Counted from the stretch's first letter, positions 1-9,365 are shown. The stretch is 64,000 nucleotides of DNA from Microbacterium aurantiacum (GCF_021654035.1 NZ_JAJPDW010000001.1:620001-684000), one strand, 5' to 3'. Notes: generated by a model from the letters alone, not told the origin. Translations and numbers: made by a program.

Positions 1-1017
1 GACGTCGACGACGGCGTCGATCACGTCGCGCACCGCGGTCGCCTGTCCCTGCACGCTGACGGGGTAGGCCGTGGCCTCCTCGGGGAGATCGATGACGTTG
101 CCGTGACCGTCGCCGTCCTCGAGTGTGTGGGCCCAGGAGGTTTCGGCGACCATGACCTTCTTACCGTGGGTGTCGGCGACGTCCCGCAGTGCCGCGGTGA
201 GGTCGGCGAGGGACCCGTGCCAGAACGGGTAGTAGGACGACGCGAACACGTCGTAGTCGACGCCGCGCGTCGCCAGCTCGCGCGCGTAGCCCGCGTATCG
301 ACCCGGTGTCTGCGGGTCGGTGAAGTGGACGGCGACGAGGGCGTCGGGCAGGACGCTGCGCACCGCGGCCGAGCCGGCGGAGAAGATCTCGGCCATGCCC
401 GCCCAGCCGCTGACGCCGGCGACCATGCCGTTGGTCTCGTTGCCGATCTGCACCATCCGGATGTCGACGCCTGCCGCGACGAACCGCTGGAGGGCATCCG
501 TGGTGAACGCACCGACGGCGGCGGCTTTCTCGGACACGCCCAGACCCGCCCACGCTTTCGGCGACTGCTGCTTGGCCGGGTCCGCCCAGAAGTCGGAGTA
601 GTGGAAGTCGACCAGCAGGCGGAGGCCGGCCGCCGTCGCGCGCTCGCCGATCTCGACGGCGCGCGCGACGTCGACGTTCCCGCCGCCGTATCCGCGTCCT
701 TCCGCGTCGAAGGGGTCGTTCCACACCCGGACGCGGATGTCGCTGACCCCGTTCTCCGCGAGGATCTCGAACAGATCGCCCGGGGTTCCATCGGCGCGCC
801 GGAACACCACGCCGGAGGCCTCGAGCGACAGGACGGAGGAGACGTCCATGCCGGTGATGAAGTCGTCGGGCATCCCCTCGACCTTCTCGACGGTGATGCC
901 CGCCGGGACGGGCGGGCCGTCGGTCGGTTCGGCGGCGGATGCGGGAGCGGCGAGGCTCCCGACCAGGGTGAGTGCCGCGAGGACGGCGATCACCCCGCGG
1001 GTGCGTGCGTGGAACAT
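1..1017 (-). CDS. Arabinogalactan endo-beta-1,4-galactanase, GH53 (3' end outside window)
   Basis: Secreted endo-galactanase that would cut beta-1,4-galactan into oligosaccharides for the adjacent ABC importer. The protein starts MFHARTRGVIAVLAA with an Ala-rich signal peptide ending near ASAA (about residue 28). The GH53 barrel shows DIRVRVWNDP, LLVDFHYSDFWADP, the acid/base motif QIGNETNGM and the nucleophile region VMVAETSW. About 339 residues are visible; the C-terminus lies beyond base 1. GGAGA stands 5 nt before the ATG. It is the last visible gene of the galactan operon, 75 nt after the inner-membrane permease, so it is probably co-transcribed and under the same LacI-type control. Confidence 0.93.
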   Translation of the reverse strand, partial: MFHARTRGVIAVLAALTLVGSLAAPASAAEPTDGPPVPAGITVEKVEGMPDDFITGMDVSSVLSLEASGVVFRRADGTPGDLFEILAENGVSDIRVRVWNDPFDAEGRGYGGGNVDVARAVEIGERATAAGLRLLVDFHYSDFWADPAKQQSPKAWAGLGVSEKAAAVGAFTTDALQRFVAAGVDIRMVQIGNETNGMVAGVSGWAGMAEIFSAGSAAVRSVLPDALVAVHFTDPQTPGRYAGYARELATRGVDYDVFASSYYPFWHGSLADLTAALRDVADTHGKKVMVAETSWAHTLEDGDGHGNVIDLPEEATAYPVSVQGQATAVRDVIDAVVDV

Positions 1018-1092
1018 GCGTTGTCTCCGATCTTCTTCGATGCGAGAGGTCTTCTTCTCCGCGAGAGGGGTGAGCGCGGCGGCTCGGTGGGA

Positions 1093-1986
1093 TCAGCCCT
1101 TGACGGCACCCTGGGTGAGGCCGCCGACGATGAATCGCTGCAGGGACAGGAACAGGGCGAGGACGGGGAGGGCCGCGATCACCGTTCCCGCGGCGAACAG
1201 TCCCCATCGCGACGTCAGCTGATTCGACACCCACTGGTACATGCCGACCGCGAGCGTCCAGTTGTCCTCGGACGTCAGGACGATGCGGGCGAGGATGAAG
1301 TCGCCGAACGCGGCGATGAAGGCGAGGAGGCCCACGACCGCCAGGACGGGGGTCACCAGCGGCATGATGAGGCGCCAGAAGATCTGCGCGTGGGTCGCGC
1401 CGTCGATCTTGGCGGATTCGTCGATCTCGAGCGGGATGGAGTTGAAGAACCCGTACATGAGGAAGGTGTTCGCGCCCAGCGCTCCGCCCAGGTACACGCA
1501 GATGAGGGCCAGCTTGGAGTTGATCCCGAGGGCGGGGACGACCTCTCCGAGAGCGAGGAGCAGAAGGAAGATGGCGATGAAGGCGACCGTCTGCGGGAAC
1601 ATCTGGATGATGAGGAGCCCGGTCAGGCTCGCCCGGCGTCCGCGGAACCGGAAGCGCGAGAACGCGTAGGCGGCGGCGGCTCCCATCACCACGGCGCCGA
1701 CGGATGCCGCGCTCCCGATGAGCAGCGTGTTGCCCACCCACGTCCAGTAGCTCGTCTCGCCCAGCGCGGCGAAGTTGTCGAGGCTGAAGGCGGTGAACAG
1801 GGCGCTGCTGCCGGCGAGGCTGCCGCGGGGATTGAACGCCGCCGAGAGGACGTAGATGAGGGGGAACGCGGCGTAGAAGACGATGACCACGGCGACGGGA
1901 TACTTCCACCCGACCTCGACCCACCACCGGCTGCGCTTGGTGGGGGTGCGGCGAACGGTGCCCGTGGGGGCGGCGGATGCGGACAT
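1093..1986 (-). CDS. ABC sugar permease, MalG/GanQ type
   Basis: Inner-membrane permease (297 aa) of a CUT1 sugar ABC importer, predicted to import galacto-oligosaccharides. It has about six hydrophobic segments and the permease EAA loop around DGATHAQIFWRLIMPLV. The start MSASAAPTG was chosen because its ATG shares one base with the stop codon of the upstream permease (TGATG) and GAGGAG lies in the end of that gene. The substrate is inferred from its place between a GH42 galactosidase and a GH53 galactanase. No ATPase subunit is encoded here, so a shared MsmX/MsiK-type ATPase elsewhere is likely. Confidence 0.92.
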   Translation of the reverse strand: MSASAAPTGTVRRTPTKRSRWWVEVGWKYPVAVVIVFYAAFPLIYVLSAAFNPRGSLAGSSALFTAFSLDNFAALGETSYWTWVGNTLLIGSAASVGAVVMGAAAAYAFSRFRFRGRRASLTGLLIIQMFPQTVAFIAIFLLLLALGEVVPALGINSKLALICVYLGGALGANTFLMYGFFNSIPLEIDESAKIDGATHAQIFWRLIMPLVTPVLAVVGLLAFIAAFGDFILARIVLTSEDNWTLAVGMYQWVSNQLTSRWGLFAAGTVIAALPVLALFLSLQRFIVGGLTQGAVKG

Positions 1987-3608
1987 CACTGGATCTCCTC
2001 GAGCTTGCGCGTCTGGCGGAAGGCCACGGCGGAGACGACGCCGATGACGATGAACACGATGATCGACAGGGCGCTGGCCAGCCCGTAGTCGGCGGCGCCT
2101 CCGGAGACCCCCGAGATCTTGTAGATCGCGGTGATCAGCAGGTCCGTCGCACCGAGTCGGGATGCCGCGCCGGGGATGGCCGGCCCGCCCTCGGTGAGCA
2201 TGTAGATGATCGTGAAGTTGTTGAAGTTGAAGGCGAACGACGCGATCGCCAGGGGAGCCGTGGACACCAGCAGCAGCGGGAGGATGATCGAGCGGAAGCG
2301 GCGCCAAGCGCCGGCGCCGTCGATCGTGGCCGCCTCCATCGTGTCGCCGGACAGCGACTGGAGCGCACCGGTGCACACGAGGAACCAGTACGGGTAGCTG
2401 AGCCACAGGTTGACCCAGAGCACGGCGAACCGGGCGAGCCACGGGTCGCCGAGCCAGTTGATGTCGGCACCGAAGAAGAACAGGTCGTTGATGACGCCGA
2501 ACTCCGAGTTCAGCATCCCCCGCCACAGGAGCGCCGTCATGAACGCGGGGAAGGCGTACGGGAGGATGATCAGCATCCGCAGGAATTTGCGCGCGCGCAC
2601 GCGCGGATCGTTGAAGATCAGCGCGAACAGCAGGCCGAGCCCGAAGCTGGACACGACGGTGAGGATCGCGAACGCGAAGGTCCACGCCATGACCTGGATG
2701 AGCGGGGTGCCCAGCGACGGGTCGGTGAAACCGCGGACGAAGTTCTCGAACCCGACGTTGACGTACCAGCCGGCGGGGAGGGCCGTTCCGTCGGCGGCGA
2801 CGAAGGATCCGCGGTCGGTCGCCTCGTAGATGGTGCCGGTGGAGGTGTCGGTGATCGTCTGGGCGTCGGCATCCCACACGAGGGTGGAGGTGTAGACGGA
2901 GCCGCTCGTGCCGTCCCGGGTGCGGATCGAGCCGTCGTTGGGGTCGTCGCTGACCGGGACGCGGAGGGCGGCGATGACCTGCTGGAGCTCCGCATCGGTC
3001 AGGACGTCGGCGCGCGGGACGACCGTCCAGCCGGGGACGTCGGTCGGCGCGCCCGCGGCGCCGGCCGTGGCGCCGGGGACTTCGGCGAGGGGCTCCGTCT
3101 CGGTGCCGACCAGCACCTCGCCGTCGTCGGTGAGGGCGAAGCCGTACTCGCCCAGGCGTTCGACCACCGCGAGGGGATAGGTGGGTGCGCCGTCCACGCG
3201 ACGCTCACCCTGGATGAGGGCGGCCTGCACCGCCTGCTCCTGCGAGCCGGCGTGACCGGTGCCGTAGTTCGTGAAGGCGATGTAGGCGGTGTAGCCGAAG
3301 ATGAAGATCTGGAAGACGAACAGGAACACCAGGCCCGGCAGCAGGTACTTCATCGGCAGGGCGCGCTTGGTGAGGTAGACCACGTCGGCGATCACGACGA
3401 GGGCGACCGAGCCGCCGAGGATCAGCCAGGACTCGGCCGCGAATGCGGCCAGCGCGATCGACAAGCCGAGGGCGTTGACGAGCGCGAGCAGGGCGATCTT
3501 GACGAAGAAGCCCCAAGGGATGCGGCGGCGTGCGGGGAACGCGGCGCCGGCTGCGCCGGGGGCGCGGCGCACGGGTGGGCGCTCGGCCGTGCGTTCTTCG
3601 GTGGTCAT
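1986..3608 (-). CDS. ABC sugar permease, MalF/GanP type with large extracytoplasmic insert
   Basis: Partner permease of the preceding MalG-type protein (540 aa). The N-terminus carries three hydrophobic segments, followed by a soluble insert of roughly 200 residues (about 130-330) like the P2 domain of MalF, then the core permease with EAA loop AATIDGAGAWRRFRSIILP. The start MTTEERTAER has AGGAGC about 10 nt upstream; longer in-frame starts lack a ribosome site and read into low-complexity sequence. It lies 77 nt after the binding-protein gene and overlaps the next permease by one base, which argues for translational coupling. Confidence 0.92.
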   Translation of the reverse strand: MTTEERTAERPPVRRAPGAAGAAFPARRRIPWGFFVKIALLALVNALGLSIALAAFAAESWLILGGSVALVVIADVVYLTKRALPMKYLLPGLVFLFVFQIFIFGYTAYIAFTNYGTGHAGSQEQAVQAALIQGERRVDGAPTYPLAVVERLGEYGFALTDDGEVLVGTETEPLAEVPGATAGAAGAPTDVPGWTVVPRADVLTDAELQQVIAALRVPVSDDPNDGSIRTRDGTSGSVYTSTLVWDADAQTITDTSTGTIYEATDRGSFVAADGTALPAGWYVNVGFENFVRGFTDPSLGTPLIQVMAWTFAFAILTVVSSFGLGLLFALIFNDPRVRARKFLRMLIILPYAFPAFMTALLWRGMLNSEFGVINDLFFFGADINWLGDPWLARFAVLWVNLWLSYPYWFLVCTGALQSLSGDTMEAATIDGAGAWRRFRSIILPLLLVSTAPLAIASFAFNFNNFTIIYMLTEGGPAIPGAASRLGATDLLITAIYKISGVSGGAADYGLASALSIIVFIVIGVVSAVAFRQTRKLEEIQ

Positions 3609-3685
3609 GACATGTGCTCCTGTCCGGCGTGCGGCGCTCGAGGGGTGGGGCGGGTGCGCGGTGGTCACCCGCCCCACGGGGCGGA

Positions 3686-4912
3686 TCAACCGGCGAGGGC
3701 GGCCTCGAGGTCGGCGATCATCGTGTTCCAGGTGCCGGCGGGGTCGGCGCCGTTGATGATCTGCACCTGTGCGGCGTTCCAGAGGTCCCACACGGAACCC
3801 ATCTCGGGGATGCTGGGCATCGGCACGCCGCCCTGCGCCGAGGCGACGAAGCCGGCGACGATCGGGTCGGAGGAGACCTCTTCGGCCAGCGTCGACCAGG
3901 CGGGGATGCGGGGGTCGGCCTCGTAGAGGGTGCGCTGGGCGTCCTCGGTGCCGAGGTAGTTGACCAGGAAGTCCTGGGCGAGCAGCGCATTCTCGCTCTG
4001 CGAGCTCAGGTAGAAGCCCTGAACGCCCACGAAGGGCGCCGCAGTCTCGCCGCCGGCGGACGGGATCGGGTTCACCGCGACCTCCACATCGGTGAAGCTG
4101 GGGATCGCCCAGGGGCCTTGGATCGTGTAGGGCGCGGCGCCGGAGTTGAACAGCTCGTTGTTGATGTCGTAGTCCACCGTGGTGGCGATGTACCCCGTGC
4201 CGTTCGCGCCGTTGGCGCCGAGCCAGCCGGCGAACGCCTCGCCGGCGGCGCCGCCCATGCCCACCTCGTTCGTGTACGAGCCGGACGCATCCTGCACGAA
4301 CACCGGAGCCCCGAAGGAGGTCTGGAACCCGTACATCGTGTAGCCGTCGCCGGTCTCGCCCGCGGTGTTGATGACGAAGGGGCGCTCGGTGCCCGCGGCC
4401 AGGCCGTTCGCGATCATCTCGTCCCAGGTCGCCGGGGCTTCCTCGCCGACGAGCTCGACGTTCTGGATGAGTGCGATCGTCTCGAGCGAGTAGGGGAGGG
4501 CGTAGAGCTGACCGTCGTAGGTCATCGCGTCGAGCGCGACCTGCTCGAACTCCTGCGCCTTCTCGCCGAGGTCGATGGTGTCCACGACGCCCGCCGCGAC
4601 GAGGGCGCCCAGCCAGTCGTGGGCACCCACGGTGATGTCGGGGCCTTCGCCGGTGGGGACCTGCGCGATGAAGTCGTTGCGGAGGTCTTCGAAGTTCTTC
4701 TGCACGAGGGTGACAGTCGCGCCCGTCTCGGCCTCGAAGGCTTCCGCGGCGACCGCGAGGGCCTCCTCGCGCTCGGCGTCGGTCCAGACGACGAGCTCCG
4801 CACCGCCCTCGGCGGCGTCGTCGCCCGCGGTGTCGGTGGTGCCGCCGGTGCAGCCGGCGAGCACGAGAACGGATGCCGCGGCGAGAGCGCCGAATCCAAT
4901 CTGCTTGCGCAT
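3686..4912 (-). CDS. Extracellular sugar-binding lipoprotein (SBP of the galactan ABC importer)
   Basis: Solute-binding protein (408 aa) anchored as a lipoprotein: the N-terminus MRKQIGFGALAAASVLVLAGCTGG has a lysine/arginine start, hydrophobic core and lipobox LAGC. The body matches the maltose/oligosaccharide-binding family, with FEAETGATVTLVQKNFEDLR early on and conserved WDEMI and QGPWAI-like segments. AAAGGA lies 6 nt before the ATG. It would deliver galacto-oligosaccharides to the two permeases encoded downstream. A 126-nt spacer separates it from the galactosidase gene. Confidence 0.92.
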   Translation of the reverse strand: MRKQIGFGALAAASVLVLAGCTGGTTDTAGDDAAEGGAELVVWTDAEREEALAVAAEAFEAETGATVTLVQKNFEDLRNDFIAQVPTGEGPDITVGAHDWLGALVAAGVVDTIDLGEKAQEFEQVALDAMTYDGQLYALPYSLETIALIQNVELVGEEAPATWDEMIANGLAAGTERPFVINTAGETGDGYTMYGFQTSFGAPVFVQDASGSYTNEVGMGGAAGEAFAGWLGANGANGTGYIATTVDYDINNELFNSGAAPYTIQGPWAIPSFTDVEVAVNPIPSAGGETAAPFVGVQGFYLSSQSENALLAQDFLVNYLGTEDAQRTLYEADPRIPAWSTLAEEVSSDPIVAGFVASAQGGVPMPSIPEMGSVWDLWNAAQVQIINGADPAGTWNTMIADLEAALAG

Positions 4913-5038
4913 GACTTTCCTTTCAGATGTGTCGCGACGGTGCGTCTCTGCTGAGGTCGCGCCGCTGCGACAGGGGGTGTGCCGGGTCTGTCCGGCGGTG
5001 TGTCGGGTCGGGTCAGGGAAGGAAGGGGACGGGCCGCG

Positions 5039-7066
5039 TCAGAGATCGCCTCCTCGGAGCGGTGAGGTGCGGATGACGGCGACGCCGCCCCCGACGACGG
5101 TCAGACCCGCGTCGAGGTCGTCTCCCGTGAGCAGGTCCGTGCCCTGCACCGCGAGATGGGCGGGTTCGTCGCGGTGGTTGACGGCGATGACGTAGTCGGC
5201 GGTGTCGCCGCGTCGCGTGACCACCTCGAGCCCGTCGGCGGCGGCGGACGGCTCGAGGCCGGCGTCCGCGTACACCTCGCGCATCACCGTCTGCATCCCC
5301 TCGGCATCCAGGCGCGTGCTGATGTACCAGCCGACGCCGTCGCCGAGGGTGTTGCGCGTGATGGCGGCGCCACCCGCGCCGGGACCGTCGGTGTACGTTG
5401 CGACGACCTCGGCGCCGCGGACCGCGAGGTCCTCCTGCCACAGGCTCGAGCGGAGGGTCTGCGTGCGTCCCCGCCAGGAGAGGTCGTGCGCCGCCGACTC
5501 CCGGAGGGGGAGGAACTCGTCCACGACGACCCCGAGGGCATCCGCGAGGGGTGCGCCGTAGCCGCCGGCGTGCACGGCGTCGTTCTCGTCGACGATCGCC
5601 GAGAAGAAGGAGACCAGGAGCGTGCCGCCGTCCGCGACGTAGCGGGTCAGGTTCGCGGCATCCGACGTGCTCAGCATGTACTGGGCGGGCGCGATCACGA
5701 GGCGGTACCGCGACAGGTCTTGGCCGGGCAGGGCGAAGTCGACGGTGATGTTGTCCCGCCACAGGCGCTCGTAGAAGGCCCGGATCCGGTCGGGGTGGGT
5801 CACGTCCACGGACGGACGCCACTCCAGATCCTCCGCCCAGAAGGACTCGAAGTCCCACAGGATGGCGACATCGGCGACGACGCGCGATCCGCGCACCTCT
5901 TCGAGCGCGCCGAGCGTGGCGCCGAGCTGCTCGACCTCCCGGAAGACGCGGGAGTCCGTGCCGGCGTGGGGAACCATGGCCGAGTGGAACTTCTCGGCGC
6001 CGAAGCGCGATGCGCGCCATTGGAAGAAGAGGATCGCGTCGGCGCCGCGCGCGAGGTGCGTCAGCGAGTTGCGCGCCATCTCGCCCGCGCGCTTGGCGAC
6101 GTTCCGCGGTTGCCAGTTGACCGCCGAGGTCGAGTGCTCCATGAGGATCCAGGGCGCTCCGCCCCCGACCGACCGTGTGAGGTCCGCCGCGATCGCCAGG
6201 CCGATCTCGCCTTCGGGGTCGGCGGCCCAGAGGTAGTGGTCATCCGAGACGATGTCGACTTCGCGCGCCCAGGCCCACAGGTCGGTGGTCCAACTCTGGT
6301 TGGCCATGAAGTTGGTGGTGATCGGCTGCGTGGCGTGCGCCCGGATCGCGTCGCGTTCGGCGATGAAGCATGCGCGCAGCTGGTGGTCTGTGAAACGCGC
6401 GAAGTCCAGGCGCTGCGTCTGATTCACGACGGAGGGCGCGGCCGCGGGGGCGCCGATGTGCTCCCAGTCGCCGTAGCTCTGCCCCCAGAAGGTGGTCCCC
6501 CACGCGGCGTTCAGTGCATCGAGGGTTCCGTACTTCTCGCGGAGCCAATCGCGGAACGCGCGGACGGACTGCTCGGAGTAGTCCTCGCCGACCGGCACGC
6601 CGTACTCATTGTGGACGTGCCAGAGGACGACCGCGGGGTGCCGGGCGTACCGCTCCGCCAGGGCGGAGGCGATGCGCACGATCGCCTCGCGGTACGCGGG
6701 GGAGGAGTGCGAGGCCATGCCGCGCGCACCGAACCCCATGACGGTTCCGTTCCGGTCGGCGACCCGCGCGTCCGGATGAGCGGCGAAGAACCACGCGGGC
6801 GGCGAGGCGGTCGGGGTGCCGAGATCGACCGCGATGCCGTTCTCGTGCATGAGGTCGAGCAGCTCGTCGAGCCAGTCGAAGTCGAAGACCCCCTCGGCGG
6901 TCTCGAGGAGCGCCCAGGCGAAGATGCCGACGCTCACCAGGTTGACCCCGGCGCGCTTCATGAGCTCGACGTCCTCGTGCCAGACCTCGCGAGGCCACTG
7001 TTCCGGCGTGTAGTCGCCACCATAGGCGATTCCGCGCACGTGCGGCCAGACGTTCTCGGGGGACAT
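5039..7066 (-). CDS. Beta-galactosidase, GH42
   Basis: Cytoplasmic beta-galactosidase (675 aa, normal family length) that would hydrolyse imported galacto-oligosaccharides. The N-terminus has GGDYTPEQWP, the acid/base Glu is in VHNEYGVPVGEDYS, and the nucleophile Glu is in ILMEHSTSAVNWQ. A trimerisation domain and a C-terminal beta domain follow. There is no signal peptide. GGAG stands 5 nt before the ATG. It is the first gene of the operon, directly behind a promoter that overlaps one of the two LacI-type operators. Confidence 0.95.
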   Translation of the reverse strand: MSPENVWPHVRGIAYGGDYTPEQWPREVWHEDVELMKRAGVNLVSVGIFAWALLETAEGVFDFDWLDELLDLMHENGIAVDLGTPTASPPAWFFAAHPDARVADRNGTVMGFGARGMASHSSPAYREAIVRIASALAERYARHPAVVLWHVHNEYGVPVGEDYSEQSVRAFRDWLREKYGTLDALNAAWGTTFWGQSYGDWEHIGAPAAAPSVVNQTQRLDFARFTDHQLRACFIAERDAIRAHATQPITTNFMANQSWTTDLWAWAREVDIVSDDHYLWAADPEGEIGLAIAADLTRSVGGGAPWILMEHSTSAVNWQPRNVAKRAGEMARNSLTHLARGADAILFFQWRASRFGAEKFHSAMVPHAGTDSRVFREVEQLGATLGALEEVRGSRVVADVAILWDFESFWAEDLEWRPSVDVTHPDRIRAFYERLWRDNITVDFALPGQDLSRYRLVIAPAQYMLSTSDAANLTRYVADGGTLLVSFFSAIVDENDAVHAGGYGAPLADALGVVVDEFLPLRESAAHDLSWRGRTQTLRSSLWQEDLAVRGAEVVATYTDGPGAGGAAITRNTLGDGVGWYISTRLDAEGMQTVMREVYADAGLEPSAAADGLEVVTRRGDTADYVIAVNHRDEPAHLAVQGTDLLTGDDLDAGLTVVGGGVAVIRTSPLRGGDL

Positions 7067-7111
7067 GACGCTCCATCGTGTTCTGCTCCGGCTGCGATGC
7101 CGGTGTGATCC

Positions 7112-7125
7112 TGTAACCGGTCACA
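7112..7125. promoter_or_regulatory. LacI-family operator, copy 1
   Basis: The 14-mer TGTAACCGGTCACA with a central CG is the exact reverse complement of the copy at 7181. It abuts the predicted -10 box of the galactan operon, so bound repressor would block initiation. Confidence 0.85.
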
Positions 7126-7154
7126 GAGTAGGCAGACGCCCGTGTCGCTGTCAT
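7125..7154 (-). promoter_or_regulatory. Predicted promoter of the galactan operon
   Basis: On the minus strand ATGACA (7154-7149) is followed after 18 bp by TACTCT (7130-7125). Transcription would begin inside operator copy 1, as expected for a repressed promoter. Confidence 0.55.
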
Positions 7155-7180
7155 CCCGGACAATCTTTCCGTTATCGAAC

Positions 7181-7194
7181 TGTGACCGGTTACA
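7181..7194. promoter_or_regulatory. LacI-family operator, copy 2
   Basis: TGTGACCGGTTACA, an inverted copy of the operator at 7112 with 69 bp between centres. The spacing would allow a repressor to bind both sites and loop the DNA, and the site lies close to the regulator's own promoter. Confidence 0.85.
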
Positions 7195-7225
7195 GGATTG
7201 CTCGGTCGAAACGATCCCGGTCGAG

Positions 7226-7231
7226 TAGAGT
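7226..7231 (+). promoter_or_regulatory. -10 box of the lacI-type regulator (leaderless)
   Basis: TAGAGT followed by 6 nt and the GTG start at 7238; there is no ribosome-binding site. Confidence 0.6.
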
Positions 7232-7237
7232 CACGGC

Positions 7238-8251
7238 GTGGAACGCACGACGAGCAGGCGCAAGCCGACCATCCGCGACGTCGCGGAAGCGGCCGGTGTG
7301 TCGTACGGCACGGTGTCGCGCGTGCTCAATGGCGGACGCTGGGTGTCTCCGCAGGCCCGCGAGGCCGTCGAGTCGGCGATCGTGGCCACGGGGTATCGGA
7401 CCAATCACGCGGCGCGGAGCCTCGCGACCGGTCGTGCGAATTCGCTCGCGTTCCTGCTCACCGAGGAGCAGCACCTGCTGTTCGCCGACCCGACCTTCGC
7501 GCTCCTGCTGCGCGGCGCGGCCGAGGCTCTGTCGCAGCGGGCGATGACCCTGGTCCTCCTCGTGGCGGGTACCCCGCGGGAGCGCGAGAGCGTGGAGCAC
7601 TACGTGTCGGCGGGTCACGTCGACGGGGTGATGCTCATCTCTTCGCATGAGTCCGACCCGCTCCTCGATCGCCTGCTGGCTGCCGGCATCCCGACGGTCT
7701 CGTGTGGAGCCCCGCTCGGTCACCAGGGGGAGCTGTCGTCCGTGTCGGTCGATGAGACCGCATCCGCGAAGGAGATGACGAGGCACCTCCGCGATCGTGG
7801 GTATCGCAGGATCGCGATGATCGCGGGCCCCCCGGACACCCCGGGCGGTCGCTTCCGCCTCGTCGGGTTCCGCGAGGAGATGGGTTCCGACTACGACGAC
7901 TCGATGGTCGAGGTCGGAGATTACGGCATGGAATCCGGAGCCGCGGCGATGTCGAAGCTGCTCGCGCGGCATCCGGACATCGATGCGGTGTTCGCCGCCT
8001 CCGACCTGATGGCCGCCGGTGCGGTGCAGGGTCTGCGCCGGGCCGGCAGGAGGGTGCCGGAGGATGTCGCCGTGGCCGGATTCGACGACTCGGGCCTGGC
8101 GGAGAGTCACGAACCCCCGCTGACCACGATGCGCCAGCCGTGGGATCGCATCAGCGAGGAGATGGTGGCGCTTCTCCTGGAGGTGATCGCCGGCGCACCG
8201 CCGCGGACGATCGTTCTGCCGACGACGCTGGTCGTGCGCGACAGCGCCTGA
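7238..8251 (+). CDS. LacI-family repressor of the galactan operon
   Basis: DNA-binding regulator (337 aa). Residues 10-30 form the LacI helix-turn-helix (TIRDVAEAAGVSYGTVSRVLNG) and the rest is a periplasmic-binding-like effector domain ending in IVLPTTLVVRDSA. The GTG start fits a leaderless promoter. It is divergent from the galactan operon and shares with it a 171-bp spacer carrying two inverted 14-bp operators, so it most likely represses both the operon and itself; galactose or a galacto-oligosaccharide is the probable inducer. Confidence 0.93.
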   Translation: MERTTSRRKPTIRDVAEAAGVSYGTVSRVLNGGRWVSPQAREAVESAIVATGYRTNHAARSLATGRANSLAFLLTEEQHLLFADPTFALLLRGAAEALSQRAMTLVLLVAGTPRERESVEHYVSAGHVDGVMLISSHESDPLLDRLLAAGIPTVSCGAPLGHQGELSSVSVDETASAKEMTRHLRDRGYRRIAMIAGPPDTPGGRFRLVGFREEMGSDYDDSMVEVGDYGMESGAAAMSKLLARHPDIDAVFAASDLMAAGAVQGLRRAGRRVPEDVAVAGFDDSGLAESHEPPLTTMRQPWDRISEEMVALLLEVIAGAPPRTIVLPTTLVVRDSA

Positions 8252-8256
8252 CGCCG

Positions 8257-8293
8257 GACGAGGGTGGACCCGGTCGTCGGGCCCACCCTCGTC
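8257..8293. terminator. Bidirectional terminator hairpin
   Basis: Arms GACGAGGGTGG (8257-8267) and CCACCCTCGTC (8283-8293) pair perfectly between the convergent regulator and SDR genes. Confidence 0.7.
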
Positions 8294-8301
8294 GCGTGCG
8301 A

Positions 8302-9192
8302 TCAGTGGGTCGGCATGCCGCCCGTGACGGCGATGGTCTCGCCGATGACGTAGCTGGATTCCTGCGAGGCGAGGAAGACGAACGCCGGGGCGAGTTCCAC
8401 CGGCTGTCCGGCACGACCGATCGGGGTCTGCGAGCCGAATTCCTCGATCTTCTCGTTCGGCACGAACGCGGGCTGCAACGGCGTCCAGATGGGGCCGGGG
8501 GCGACGCCGTTCACTCGGATGCCGCGCTCGATGAGCTGCTGCGCCATGGCCCGGGTCCAGTTGGCGATGCCGGCCTTCGACACCGCGTACTCGGCGAGCG
8601 AGGGGGAGGGGACGAAGCCCTGGATGCTCGAGGTCGTGATGATGGACGCTCCCGGCTTCAGGTGGGGCGAGGCCGCCTTGGTGAGCCAGAACAGCGGGTA
8701 GATGTTGGCCTGGACGACGTGGTCCAGCGTCTTCGTCTCGAAGTCGTCGATGCTGTCGACGGTCGGCATGGTGCCGGCGTTGATGACGAGGATGTCGAGG
8801 CCGCCGAGGCCTTCGACCGCCTGGGCGACGACCTCGGTGTTGGTCGACTCCTTCTGGAGGTCTCCGGGGAGCAGGACGGCGACGCGGCCTTCCTTCTCGA
8901 TGAGGGCGGCGACCTCTTCGGCCTGTCCCTGCTCTTCGGGAAGGTAGCTGAGGGCGACGTCGGCGCCTTCGCGGGCGAACGCGATCGCCACGGCGCGGCC
9001 GATGCCGGAGTCGGCGCCGGTGACGAGCGCTTTACGACCCGGGAGGCGCCCGAACCCGACGTACGAGGTCTCGCCGTGATCGGGGGCCGGATCCATCTTG
9101 TGGATGTCGCCGGGGCCGGTCTGCTGCTGCGGCGGGAAGGGAGGACGCGGGAACTGGGTCGTGGGGTCCTGGGGCGTGTACATGTTCGGCAT
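8302..9192 (-). CDS. SDR-family oxidoreductase (YhdF/YhxC-like), copy 1
   Basis: NAD(P)-dependent dehydrogenase of the classical SDR fold (296 aa). After a Pro/Gln-rich N-terminal tail of about 45 residues it shows TGADSGIGRA (cofactor glycines), NAGT, and the catalytic Ser...YAVSKAG pair, ending in VTGGMPTH. The tail plus GxxxGIGRA arrangement is typical of the general-stress SDR group. The start MPNMYTPQD fits a leaderless -10 (TAGCGT) 7 nt upstream; a second ATG three codons later is possible. It is clearly paralogous to the SDR at 14117. The substrate is unknown. Confidence 0.9.
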   Translation of the reverse strand: MPNMYTPQDPTTQFPRPPFPPQQQTGPGDIHKMDPAPDHGETSYVGFGRLPGRKALVTGADSGIGRAVAIAFAREGADVALSYLPEEQGQAEEVAALIEKEGRVAVLLPGDLQKESTNTEVVAQAVEGLGGLDILVINAGTMPTVDSIDDFETKTLDHVVQANIYPLFWLTKAASPHLKPGASIITTSSIQGFVPSPSLAEYAVSKAGIANWTRAMAQQLIERGIRVNGVAPGPIWTPLQPAFVPNEKIEEFGSQTPIGRAGQPVELAPAFVFLASQESSYVIGETIAVTGGMPTH

Positions 9193-9199
9193 GCCGGCC

Positions 9200-9205
9200 A
9201 CGCTA
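9200..9205 (-). promoter_or_regulatory. -10 box of SDR copy 1 (leaderless)
   Basis: TAGCGT on the minus strand, 7 nt before the ATG at 9192. Confidence 0.5.
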
Positions 9206-9365
9206 AGCCCGGGAGTGGATGCCGCCACCCCGGGTTGCGCGGAGCGCCGGCGCGCGCTACGCAGCCCGTGCCGATGAAAAGAAGCCGTTGCGACCGAGCC
9301 CTCACGATCCACGTACCCCTCGACGTCCGCTCGCGCAAGCCACGCCTCGTCCGTCTCGCGGTGCC

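Noticed and set aside
103..2088. Long open frames opposite to real genes (also near 1977-3926, 5156-7108, 17579-20620, 55809-58616)
   Set aside because: They mirror the high GC third positions of true genes, have low-complexity Arg/Gly/Ala translations, no ribosome sites or leaderless -10, and no family motifs.
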